Shown here piece by piece: positions 1-12,339 of a stretch of 64,000 nucleotides of DNA. This DNA is from Erythrophleum ivorense. Its lineage: Eukaryota > Streptophyta > Magnoliopsida > Fabales > Fabaceae. The DNA is taken from NCBI GenBank assembly GCA_026724425.1, contig JAIUCV010000008.1, positions 26,427,470 through 26,491,469 on the forward strand, given 5' to 3'. Made by a program: the position numbers and the translations under genes. Every line of letters begins with the position of its first letter. Positions within the stretch are counted from its first letter, which is position 1. The notes beneath the pieces were generated by a model. That model was not told the DNA's origin. It worked only from the letters and a program-made list of their open reading frames with translations, and made no database searches.

Positions 1-362
1 ATGGTATTTTCTATACATGTATGATTTTGAAATACTAAATGATTAGTTGGCTACTTGAATTATGTTATGATTGGACCTTGCGAGTCTATGGTGGAGCTGT
101 GGTGTCGCTGCCACTCATGCATCATGCTTTGATCGGCATTAGGTTATGATCAGATCCTTGAATGTACAGAGTCCAGGTTGTACTCAATGGGGAGTGGGTG
201 TCGTGGACTGGCCTCTCCCAGTATTATTAGCCTTTAACATGTAGTATATGATTGCTGGTATAGAATGGTAGTCACTGGTAATCCAACTAGTTCATTTGCT
301 GATGATATTGATGCTTTTGGTATGATTTCTATATAATTGCATTATGTTGATTAATCTATACA
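1..362 (+). repeat. Forward family B gypsy LTR, left part
   Basis: Non-coding sequence matching the reverse complement of the solo LTR at 6990-9419. Around 180-235 there is a segment with a TCAATGGGGAGT core and a GGCCTCTCCCAGTATTA core that reappears inverted near 8090-8150. The copy begins before the window and is interrupted at 362 by the 20.8 kb element, resuming at 21204. No gene is seen here. Its start, and whether it is a solo LTR or part of a longer element, cannot be told from this window. Confidence 0.7.
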
Positions 363-3300
363 TGTAACACCATAGATTTCTAGCTTTGCCTCATGCTAAT
401 TTTAAGTCTCATGCCAAGCATTACATAAGGAAACAAGAAAAATGGCATTAAAATATTGAGCTTTCTTGCGTTATGCTATGCATAAATTTTTCTTTCGGAG
501 TCTCGTGGGCCATATGGACTCATGTATCACATTTTCATATTTAATTACATAGATAAAACTCAAATTCATCACCAAAAGTGGCCTAGAACTCGTGCAAGTG
601 CAAGAAACACATAAATTTCTATAGTGTAGCCTCGACCAGAACTGCATGTTTTCTGTCACAAAATTTGAAAAATCATAACTAATTCTACAAAAATTTAAAT
701 CATGCATTCTTTGCCATTATAGAAAGCTACAAATGTCTAATTTATACTAAAAATAAGTCCAAGTCATAGAACATCAAGCAAAAGACCTTTGACATTCGAA
801 AAGCATCTAAGGTCTCATTACCTGGGCTACTATCACAGCTTGCTATCATAAACTTTTAAAATTCATAACTAATTTCAAAAAAATTCAAAGCATTCAAATT
901 CAGTCAATCTAGGAAGCTATAGATGTTAAATCTAAAGGGAAAATATCTCTAGACCATGAAAAGACCATCTGGAAACTGAATTATGATGGAACAGTACTGA
1001 AAGTCTAGTGGCGCTACTAGTACTAATAGTAAATTTCAAAAATTCATAACTCTTTGCTCAGACCTCTAAATGAGGTGATATTAGTGGATACAGAAATCTT
1101 ATAACCTCTAGTTTATGCCTATAAAATTTCACAAGCATTGGATACCATTTGGCTATTGAATGACATAGAACACAAAACTAACTATATGAACAGTACATGC
1201 ACCAAAACAGTAAAAAAATCCCAACTCTAAAAATTCATAATTAATTCAGTAGAGCTCTAATTTTTCTACACTTTAGCTTCCTAAAAGATTAAATGATCTA
1301 TACATGTCTGCCAAATTTCAGGGGAAGATTCATCCATTTGGTCAGTTTGTGCTATAAGATTCCGGTTTAGTCATTTTTATGGTCTCAACTAGCATTAAAT
1401 TGTCCAAATTTACTTCCTAAGCTTATGTGGCCACTTCAGCACGTGGCATTGTACCTAAATGACATTTTAAACTTGTTTCAAAGGTACACAAACCCAAAAT
1501 TTGGAAACTCACACTCTCACCCCATGCCATACACCAATTTCCATAATGCTAGTCTTACCATTCTATGTCCAATTTGCATTATAACATTCACATAACATAA
1601 ATTCTCATTTGTGCATGATACTTTAGCATAATTACATATGTTCATGAGGTCATAGGTCATATACAATAATATATTACAACATTTTCCACTCATATGGCCA
1701 TAAAGAAGCAAAATCCATGGACTTTGATGTCATACTTTCATCTTCCAAGTTGTTAACTCCCATTACCTTATTCTCTTGGTCCACCTAGCATGTTAGAGCA
1801 TTGGAGAAAAGAGAGTGAGATTCAAAGAATCCCAATAGCTCATCTCCCTTTCAATCATACATAAAATATACAAACCAACTTTTACAAATGCATGCATGAG
1901 CATATTGACATATGCAATCATTCAAGGAATATCTTTAACACTTGAACAAGTCATATGTAGCATACATAGGCTTGCCAAGTAAGTGGATTACCCTCATTCA
2001 TTTCCTTGTGGATTTTAGACTTGTCTCACTCATTTTTTTAAAAGTTTTTTGACTCAACCTTACTCTTGGGAGACTCTTTACTTTGTCTCAACCAGTTTTA
2101 AGGGTTCTTGGCTCATCCTCACCATGGCTAGAGGGTTTTTAGCTTCTCCACACTTAGGCAAACCCAAGCATACATATTAGACATTATTTGAAAGCATAAT
2201 GTAACATCATGGAACCATGGAATAAAAGCTCATGCTATAATACTTTTCATAGCTTAAAACACACATACACACATTCAAAGACAATATAAGCACACATTCA
2301 TGTATGAGAGAAGGTGGAGAGAGTTAACTTGGTTGCAATCACATACTTTTCTTCTTAAATTTGCTTTCCCTTCCTTGACCTCACACACACAAAGATATGG
2401 GATTAGTTTCTCTTGGCCTAAACACAATTTATGGAAGCCAATTAAGTTTATGGAATTAATTTTAAAGCCACACATCTTCCTTAAATACTAACTTGGTCTA
2501 TTAACCCCTTTATAGTTCTAAGAATGCACTTAATGAAGCAACACCCATCAAATGAGTTCTAGGCTCCATTCTTTCCTTTCATATATGATTCTTGACTCCT
2601 TTTAAGTCTCTTGGAATTATCAAACAATTAAAACAAAGAGTCTAACTACATGTTGCTTCTTTAGGTCATATTATGGAACCTAAGACACCAATTCATTCTC
2701 TAGGCCTCCTAAATTTTTTCCAAGGTTTCCCCTCATTTTCATTCATCATATATGACTTAAAAATGGGTTTGAAAAAATTTAAAACTCTCCTTAGGTGTCC
2801 CATCCCCTTTAGGCCGAGACTATGTAGCATTTGGCCTCCATGGATGTTTGCTTTGTTTTCTTGATGGAAGATGCCTATGGGGAGACTTCTAGGGATCTTA
2901 GGAACTCATTTAAATATTCATTTACATCTAGGAATAATTACATCAAATCATATTTTTAAGGGAACCCATGAAACCTTAGGTTTGCCAACTTGAAAATCAA
3001 TGGCCTTTTCTTGAATTTTTTTGCATATTCTTACTCTCCTCTCTTAAATTCATAGAATTTACCCTTATTTCTGCCCAAAATTCAAGCCCTCTTATAGCTA
3101 CATATATGGGGCAAAATAGGGAGAAGAAAGGAGAAGGAATAGCTACCATAGGATGGAGATTTTACCTTGTTTCCATGGCTTTTCTTGCTTATTTCTCACT
3201 TTCCTTGGCCTCCTCTCTACAAATCTAAATTTCCCCCTCTTAGCTTGACCTCAAAATAGCACTAAAAACCTCAATAAAATTATGGAAAGAAAGAGGAGAA

Positions 3301-4077
3301 GGAGGAGTAGAAGTTTAATGAAGGAAAGTGCTTGAAAAACTAAGATTTTCATACCTTTCTTGCCTTGCTTTTCCCCTTCTTCTTGCCTCCTCTTGTGCTC
3401 TTCATTCTTAAGGTTTCTTTCTAGTTTAAGGCAGAAACAAGTGTGACTAAATGAAGTAAGGAGGTGGGGCACCTCATATATATAGGGAGGTTTAAGGAAG
3501 ACTTTTCAAAATTTTCCATTTTACCATTCATTCTTGGTATTTTTGTTTCTAACTCATTTTATCTCCTTTTTTAGAACTATCTTTTCTATTATGAAATTTA
3601 GATTCCCAATTTAGTAAAATACCTTTGGAATCACTCAAATCAAAGCTAAAACCTTCCCAAACGGATCTGTCAAAGTTCAGATTCACTATGTTGGAAAACG
3701 TCCACCAGAGGAGCTTTAGTTGTCCTAAGGCTTCCCATGGCTTTTAGGGCCTCTGAGAACCCTAGGGAACTTAAAATTTTCATTTAAAAAACCCTCCTGT
3801 GAAGATTCCAAAATTCACTCAAAATGACGAAAATACCCTTACGTTTCATCAATCTTTTGTCACATTTCATTTCTTCATTCTAGCTTCGTTTTTCTTTACA
3901 TCTAAGCCTAGGATTCTCATTTTTAGGAGTCTAAAATACTTTGTAAATTTTTTGGGACCTTAACTAAGTCATTTTAAGGGACTTCTCTTTGTATCTGGTG
4001 AATTTCATACGTTTATGAAGAAATCGTACATTACATTTCTCGTATTTTATCTTATTTTCAAAAAATTAGATATTACA
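363..4077 (-). repeat. Family A 3' LTR (3.7 kb)
   Basis: On the minus strand it begins TGTAATATC at 4077 and ends GGTGTTACA at 363. It is collinear with the pieces at 11239-12339, 15991-16032 and 18614-21198, which form the 5' LTR of the same element. A TATATATA block at about 3475-3485 sits where the minus-strand promoter would be. Short ORFs inside are chance. The length is typical of Tekay/Del-type chromoviruses. Confidence 0.85.
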
Positions 4078-4096
4078 TTTCTCCCCCCTTAAATAA
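4078..4096 (-). other. Polypurine tract and end of internal region
   Basis: On the minus strand a purine run with a GGGGGGAGAAA core directly precedes the TGTAATATC start of the 3' LTR. This is the normal position for the plus-strand primer. Just upstream, the minus strand reads NFEDEIYL, matching the C-terminal end of Tekay/Del polyproteins (compare FEDEILF at about 25250). Confidence 0.65.
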
Positions 4097-6984
4097 ATTT
4101 CATCCTCAAAATTTGGGGTATGATTTCCTCCTACTCTTTTCTTTGCTGGCTAACTGCTCTTTTCTTTCCCTTCTTCTTAGCTCTATATGCTTTTCTCAGC
4201 GATTTCACTCGTTTGAATTTTCTCTTAGCCAAGGAATTTTTCATTACTAGCCCTTAATGAGGGCTCTATTATTATAGAGTACTAGCTAGTTCTTTTCATG
4301 AGGGAAAAAAATTTCTAACTCTGGAGGCTTATCTTGGGAGAGCTTACTAATTATATTAGGTTAGTCTTAACCCATTCACAGGGGTTAACGTTTCTTTTTA
4401 GTAGACTCATTTACATATCTCGAGAGGTAACTTATTTCATATTAAATCTCCCATATCCTCTCCCAATGGCTTCTTATAAAGTCTCATCATTTTTTCTGAT
4501 CATTACAACTATAGGAGGTTTCTATCTGTCTATTTACTTATTTACATATACTGTCCACTATTCATCTCTGTGTTCTTTCTTACTAGCTCATTCCATGATT
4601 ACAATTCACATTTCTTTCTATGACAGGCCTCATATCTTAATTACTTACTGAGATTACAACTCCTTTGAGGAGTTTCTACTTTTAATGACCTCAGTTTCTC
4701 TGTTTACTACTACATCGATATCTATAGGCTAGGACTTTTCCTCACTCTCTTTATTCACTTATAGTGGCATTTTATAGTCCCTCATCTCAACATTGATAAG
4801 CCTAACTTATATTCCTCATACTGACATCAAAGAGCTACTACCACTGACTACTACTAAATTCTGGTGGGATGCTAGCTATTCTCACAATTTCAATCACTGG
4901 AGACATACTTACCACTTATCTTATGTAAAAATTACACTTGATGCCTTTCTAAATACATAGTCTAGCATATAGAGATCTCTCTATCCTTTAGTTAGGGCTA
5001 ATATCTGTTGGGCAGTGGTTCATCTAGCTCTAACTCTAGAAAGCTAATTTTTTGCTTTCCTCATCCCATACACTACGCTTATTTCTCAAGAGATCTAGTC
5101 AGTGGTCTAACTATCTGAGTGAAGCCTTTATATCTCTGTGGCAATGGTCTACCAGACTCAGGAGATCTCTAGTCTCTGAGACAAAAGCTAATTGAAACTA
5201 TACTGGTCTCTAAGACTAACTACTATGTAAAAGCTATCTCAGGCTATCATCTCACTAGAGGGCTATCATGTTATGACTGGGGCTCTCTGTAACTTTATGG
5301 GGTCTACTGTGCCCCCTGGGTCTACTACGACCTCTTGAAACCCATTTAGGATCTACTGCAACACGTTATGATATACTAAGATCTACTGTGATCCATCTCT
5401 GGGAGATGTCAAAACCTAAGATTACTATATTTGACAGTAAAACATATACTCACTAAGTCTAATAACCATTGCTCATAATAATTGAGGCTAAACTCAGAAG
5501 TACATTATGCTCTTCGTGCGAAATGGGTTCTGTGTCATCTAATTCTCTAAGATCTATCATACTAATACTTAGAAGCATCTTAATTTTCATTCGCACTCCT
5601 CATAGGATCCTCAAATTCTCACTTCAGTCCTTTTTTTACTTTGGCTTTCTTTTCTTACTCTAACTATACTCAATTATCTTTCCTCTCATATCCTGCAATT
5701 TCTGAATATACCCACATTCTACTTTTAAGTGCCTTGGCACCAAGGCATCTCACACACTAAGTGTGGCTAACATCTCTGACAGGATAGAGACTATACACTG
5801 GTCCTTTCTCATTTCATTTACATGTACTATAAGGGACTCAGGCTATGCATACTGAACTAGTGCTATCTGAATCTAAACATTATTTACTATTAGCACATTG
5901 TTTTATATGTTGCTATTCTTTACTCAGGATTCCTTTCTGCATACTATTTTTACTGTTCTAATATTTCTATAATCCCTTTACTTTTCTTTTTTGACTCATC
6001 TCATTCTTTAACTAACTAGGATACCTTTCGATTATCGGGATACTTTAGTAATTGATGTCATTGCTTGCTATGCACTCAAGTCACATTACTACTAGGTTGA
6101 TCAGACCCAATATCATGTAACCACTGTTGCAAGAAAATCATAACATCAAACACTAATACACGAGTGCCTCATGACTGAGCTCAAAGCCACTATCACCAGT
6201 ATATTACAAGTTTCCCAATAATCTAAAGTATTCCTCTCATACTTTTCTTTATCTATCCTATTCTCATAGGATACTTGGGGAAAATAGGATTCTTTCTCTA
6301 CTTCATCCTAAGATCACTTTACATTTCCCGACTGCTTTTACTTCTGGCACTATCATGCTAGAAGGGCATCTATGCCAAGGGCGGGTGTACTTTCTCAAAT
6401 ACTCAAGAACATCAACTTGATATTTATTCTTAATCTATTATGTCCTCAGCTTGAACACTGTTATATCTTCTCCCTCTTTTACCTTTCTTATCTTTTTACT
6501 TAGGTAAAATGATGTGTTACTACTGGCTGTTTCTGTTGCCAGTTCAGGTTCCTTTACGCTCAAGAGAACCTTTATTTTCCTGGGGTTCTTCTATTGTTCA
6601 CTCTCTGTAACATCAAGGGGGTATATTTTCTTTCATACTCTTACTCTGCTCTTAACCAGCTTGTCCCTTGGTAAAAAGAATTTTATTACCTATAGCCCCA
6701 GGAATTACATTCTATGGCACTCTCAGCTTACACTCTTTCTTTGCATAATACAAGACTCACCTTCTTAGGCAGTCTCTAGCTCTCTCGAGTTTCCTTGAGG
6801 GTACTAAGGCATTAACTATTTGTCTCAGCTCATTTCTACGTTCGGATCAAAGCTAGGCTTTCTCTTTGTTCAGCCTCTTTAGCCTCATCCCCAGGAGCAC
6901 AGTATACTGATTTTAAGGTTCTACTAACCTAATCCAAGACACATACTCTCAATGCTTGGACTCTACCTTATTAAAAACTTATGC
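4097..6984 (-). other. Internal region of LARD-like element, 3' part
   Basis: This stretch has no long ORF and no gypsy motif on either strand apart from the NFEDEIYL remnant at its edge. It is pyrimidine-rich on the plus strand, with repeated TCTACTG and CTACTAC words around 5280-5400. I see no gene in it. It may be ancient scrambled pol or sequence unrelated to pol. Confidence 0.6.
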
Positions 6985-6989
6985 TCTAC

Positions 6990-9419
6990 TATGATGACTC
7001 TAACTTCTAATCATTGTAATTAAGGTTAAGTATGTGATTAATAACCATAAACCCCCTTCGCCATGGCTAATTCCTTTTTGAAACGCTCAATAAATTCTCG
7101 CAAAAGTTCACCGTAACTAATTCCCATTTAGCCGTGGTGAATTACCCTCTAGATGACTCCCAGTTTTGCCCCTCACATTTCACCGCGACTAATTGCACAT
7201 TTCACTGTGGTGAATTGCTCTCTGGTACTCCCCCTGGGCAACTTCGCCTCTATTGGCCGCGGTCAATAATAGTTTGGCCACGGCAAAATGCCTTCTAATC
7301 CTACAACTCCTAAAATCTTGTCTCATACTCTCCACTCTCCCTCCAATAACACCTTAGGGCCATTCTACCTTAATTTATACAACTCCCATGGTATTTATGT
7401 ACCTTAATTACCCAGCTAATCTACTGTTACCAATTCAAAACTTAAGTATAAATGCCTACTCATCCAACTACCATATGCCAGCAACTCATAGGTTAAAAAT
7501 AGCAAAATTTCACAAGCTTCCAGCAATTATCATTCAAATATACATTCCCTTAAAGATTTCATGCATCACTAATTCAAATCAATAATCTCATATACCCTAT
7601 AATGACATTCCCAATAGTAAACCAGATCATGAATTCAATAAAATTCATATATCCAAAACTAAGCTATATTAAGAATTAACTCCTTAATAAATACATTCCA
7701 ACTAATCAAAATATAAACGCCTACACTTGGCAATATGATTACATGATGATACTATATAAAAGATTAATAAAATTGCATCTACTCACTCATATTAGCCTAA
7801 GTGTAGCTTCCTCCACACATGGCTAAAGCTCATGGATTTTTATCCACTTGCTTCCCCTTATCCTTACCCGAAGGGCCTTCATCTAAAAGTATAATCCCAT
7901 GAGATGGGGTGAGATGCGAATCTCAGTAACTAAGGAAAATTCCATCATATATTCCAGTTTAATTAACATATATGCATGATTTCACATAAGTATCATAAAA
8001 CATACCAGTCATATCAGTAAATGAAATAATTAGGCTATCATGATTACTATCCCATACTAGCAATCATATTTTCACATGTTAAAGGCCAATAATACTGGGA
8101 GAGGCCCGCCCACGGCACCTACTCCCCATTGAGCACAACCAGGGCTCAGTGCATCTGGGGTTTGATCATAACCTGGTGCCCAATCGAAGCACATCTACAG
8201 GTGGCAGCCGCACCACAGCTCCACCATGGACTCACAAGGTCCAAACACAATACAATAGATGGCCAACTAATTCATTTAGCATTTCAAATCATTCATGTAC
8301 AGCAAATATGAAATTAAAATAGATATATGCATGGAATTAATATAGTCCCGATTACCTCAGTTGTAGCTAATCCTCTAAGAGCCAATTGAATGTTACTTCA
8401 GCCTATGGACACAAAACCAAGCCATTACTATCCCTAATCATAATTTGTATAAGCAACCCATCACTTAAAAAAAAGGTTAAGCTATATAGGAATACTCAGA
8501 AACACTTATCCAATCACCACTAAACCAAATTCAGATTCGGTTGCTTCTACCCCAGAAATCTCAAAATAACACCTCAAATTCTGAGTAAATTCGCACAGCA
8601 ACAATACCCATATTATAAATCAGCTATAGGGGTCTCAAACTAGCGAAGAAAGCATTAAAATAGAGGGTTTATACTTACCTAATGTCAGCCTTAGCCTCAA
8701 CCTACGAATTTTCTCCATGGAAACATCAAATGGCAAGTTTCAAATTTTAGGTGTGGGTGAAAGTGCTCTAATTAGAATATTAATTAGGTCAAATTAAAGA
8801 GAAAGATGAGAGAATTAAGTTATATAACTATTACCTTAGTTGAATCTTGCTCTAGAAATGGGAAAAGGTGAAAACATGCCAAGAACCTTAGCCTCTCCTT
8901 TGGACCTCCGAATTTTGTGTGTGTCTCTTGTGGTTCTGCAGAATTGGGAGTGGCTAGGTTAGTTTTTAGGGTTTAAGTTAGGTTTTATATGGGTTATGGG
9001 CTGCTCCAAGATCCAACTCCATATGGGCTTCAGATTTTAGCTTTATTGGGCCAACTTTAAGGTGTTGGGTTGCAGAATTTCATTGGGGCAGACCTAATTT
9101 TAAGAACTCCATTGTTTTGGGTCTGTACAAGGTTTATTAGGCCATTTATAAGAGCTTATACAAGGTAGATCTTGGACCTCTATCACATTGAATCAGGTTG
9201 GATTTGCACATAACTTATTGGACCTCCATTGGCCTCTTATCATAATCTCTTACATTAATTTAGGCCTAGATGAAGTTTCTATCCTAATTAATTCTCAACT
9301 CATTATTAATTTATCTCTCAAAATTTTCATTCACTTAACTTACCCGATTATCCCATATTAATTATTCTCAATTAACCCAAATCCATGATTATCACCTTAA
9401 TTAATTTTGGGGTGTTACA
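6990..9419 (-). repeat. Family B solo LTR with TCTAC duplication
   Basis: The minus-strand start TGTAACACCCC is at 9419. The other end, at 6990, aligns with the end of the forward family B LTR at about 22560-22625. The 5-bp sequence TCTAC flanks both sides (6985-6989 and 9420-9424). No internal region is present, so this is a solo LTR left by LTR-LTR recombination. Its 3' third (about 7050-7300) carries many degenerate copies of a CCGCGGTGAATT-like motif. The 60-residue ORF near 8130 is chance. Confidence 0.82.
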
Positions 9420-9424
9420 TCTAC

Positions 9425-11221
9425 TGGGTGCTCTAATCACTCATGTGCCTTAAACCCATATCATTCTCATATTAGGGATCTCGTCTGACTAATTATTGGA
9501 CCCCTATCTATTTACCTTTCTGGGCTTAGTCTACACATTTAGTTATTACTAAAGCGGGGGCATCTGTTCTATGGTTAGTTTCTCAGCTCTTCTTCGGTTT
9601 TCTCATCACTACATTTTACGACTCAGGGGGTTTATCTAGAGGAATTTGTTAACCACTACTGAGTGGTCTCCCTAATTCAGGATGTCTCATCTTCCCTTTC
9701 TCGATCTAAGGAGAACATTCACTGAGCTTCCTATTAAATTAATTTCTCTTTTTACTCATCTTATCTGGATGATGCTACTGGTCACTTCCTGTAGACTTCA
9801 GCTCATACTTAGTTTGAGCTGCCTATCGCATCATACCTATAGCTTGCAATAACTTGGTACTTTCTAAGCTATCCTATCTCTTCTGAGCTTCTATTACTAG
9901 GCTACTCATACTCATCTCTAAGTGTTACCTATGAGGTACACCTTTCTAGGCCACTCACTATGTGCCTCACTATTGGTAGCCTTATTTTACGTAAATTTTA
10001 AGGCTACATTAACATTCCGTCATTTAGTGTCTCATAGGGTAGCACCCTAGGTTGGAGTCAATGCTTTAAAGGCGATTCTCAATAACCTTATTATTCCTGT
10101 GTCTAACACTTTTTAACGTTGAGTTTTTTCTTAATCTCATATGCTAGGCCCACTGATCACATACTACTTGCTAATCTTCTGTGACCATTTACTACTCTCT
10201 TTCTTTATTTATACTAAGGGTTCCTACTCTCTATGGATCGACTGATCCCTTATTAGTTCATTCCTCGAGTTAGCCTAAATATGATTAACAAGGCATTCAC
10301 ATTGCCATTCGTCGTGGCTAGCACGTCATTCACCATGGCTAATTAGCCTCAGGTTCACCCTAGTCTCCTATCTAAGTATTGGTCATGGCTAACTTCTTAA
10401 TTTGTGGCTGCGAGGAACTCTCTGAATTGCCTCACTACTTCATCGAATAATTGGCCGCAACTAAGTAATTAATTAGCTATGGCTAATGGCCTCTGATTGG
10501 CTTGCTTCTTCATGAATTGGAACTTCACCTTTAGCTACAAACCTGAGCCTCATTGCCTCCATATCCAGCTCACCATTAAGTTAGAGGGTTCCCCCTCTTG
10601 CTTCATTCATGTATAATTAACTATCACCTTCGAATAGTCAGGGCTCTATGGAGTGTAGCATATAACTCAAACCTTTGGCTTGAGGAAATTAATCTTTCAG
10701 GTTCTAAACTTCATCTAGACATTTGGGGTGTTGTGGCTAGGGGGTAATTCTTTTTCTCACATCACCTCTAAGCTAGTCCTGCGCAGCCACATTCTTATCT
10801 CACACCCGTGCTGCATCACTACTTGTCTTTGTATTATACAAGACATCTCAGAATGGTTTGAGTACGACCACCAGGAGAATTAGGCCTTACATACTCTCTT
10901 TCTAGCAAGCCTCTTCATATCAATAAGATCATCATTCATATCTAGGGCTTGCTATTGACCCCGGCGAGCTATCATATCTCATAAAGCTCCAGCCATTGGA
11001 TCTCTTAGCTTTGCTCAAGCTATTCTAAAGGCTAATATTTCCTTATATTCACTATCTACTTCAAGACCATTCTACAACTTACTTATCATAAACATAGCCA
11101 CAAACTATCTTCACACACCTAAAATGTCTCACACAAGGCTTTACATAACTATACAAGCCCTTTACATGGCCTTGTTGCCACATCCTCAATCCAAATTCAA
11201 TCTGAGAGAGCTTGGAACTTT
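9425..11221 (-). other. Internal region of LARD-like element, 5' part
   Basis: Non-coding in all frames. Around 10300-10510 it holds several copies of a CCATGGCTAATT / GGCCGCAACTAA-like motif resembling the motif arrays of the family B LTRs. I see no gag motif or zinc knuckle, although this is where gag would lie. Confidence 0.55.
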
Positions 11222-11235
11222 CCTCTAATATCAAT
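11222..11235 (-). other. Decayed primer-binding site (tRNA-Met type)
   Basis: The minus strand reads TTGATATTAGAGG a few bases inside the 5' LTR end. This is close to the plant initiator tRNA-Met site TGGTATCAGAGC seen intact at 51583-51594. Position and similarity both support the call. Confidence 0.6.
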
Positions 11236-12339
11236 AAATGTAACATATATTTTTAGCTTTGCCTCATGCTAATTTTAAGTCTCATGCCAAGTATTACATA
11301 GGGACGCAAGAAAAATGACATTAAAATTTTGAGTTTTCTTACATTATGTTATGCATAAATTTTTCTTTCGGAGTCCCGTGGGTCATATGGACTTATGTAT
11401 CACATTTTCATATTTAATTACATAGATACAACTCAAATCCATCACCAAAAGTGGCCTAGAACTTGTGCAAGTGCAAGAAACACATAAATTTCCATAGTGT
11501 AGCCTCAGCTAAAATTGCATATTTTCTGTCACAAATTTTGAAAAATCATAACTAATTCTAGAAAAATTGAAATCATGCATTCTTTACCATTTTCAAAATT
11601 TACAGATGTCTAATTTATGATAAAAATAATTCTAGGTCATGAAACATCAAGTAGAAGACGTTTGACATTCAAAAAGTGCCCAAAGTCTTAGCTGCCTGGG
11701 TTACTGTCACAGCTTACTGTCATAAACTTTGAAAATTCATAACTAATTCCACAAGAATCCAAATCATGCAATTTTGGTCAATCTAAGAATCTATAGATGT
11801 TAACTCTAAGGGAAAAATATCTCTAGACCACGCTAAGACCATTTGAAAACTGAATTATGATGGAACAATACTAGAGATCCAATGGCACTACTAGTACTGA
11901 TACTAAATTTCAAAAATTTATAACTCTCTGCTCATACCTCCAAATGAGGTGATCTTGGTGGCCACAAAAATCTTATAATCTCTAGTTTATTTCTGTAAAT
12001 ATTCACAAGCATTGGACACCATTTGATGATCAGATGACACAGAACACAAAACTGACCATATGAACAATACATGCACTAGAACAGAAAAAAAAAATCCTAA
12101 CTTTAAAAATTCATAATTAATTCTGTAGAGCTTCAATTTTTTTTTCACTTTAGCTTCCCAAAAAGCTCTTAATGAGATTTACATGCTTACCAAATTTCAT
12201 GGAAAGATTCATCCATTTGGTCAATTTGTGCTATAGGGTTCTAGTTTGGTTATTTTTATAGTCTTAACTAGCATCAAAGTGTCCAAATTTGCTTTCTAAG
12301 CTTATGTGGCCACTTGAGCACGTGGGATTCCACCAAATT

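Noticed and set aside
4334..4651. 105-codon plus-strand ORF rich in aromatic and hydrophobic residues.
   Set aside because: It is antisense to the LARD-like element's orientation in a pyrimidine-rich tract and matches no known protein.
5281..9424. TCTACTG words at about 5300-5400 as the left target duplication of the LTR ending at 9419.
   Set aside because: Alignment of LTR ends with 22560-22625 places the true left edge at 6990, with TCTAC at 6985-6989.
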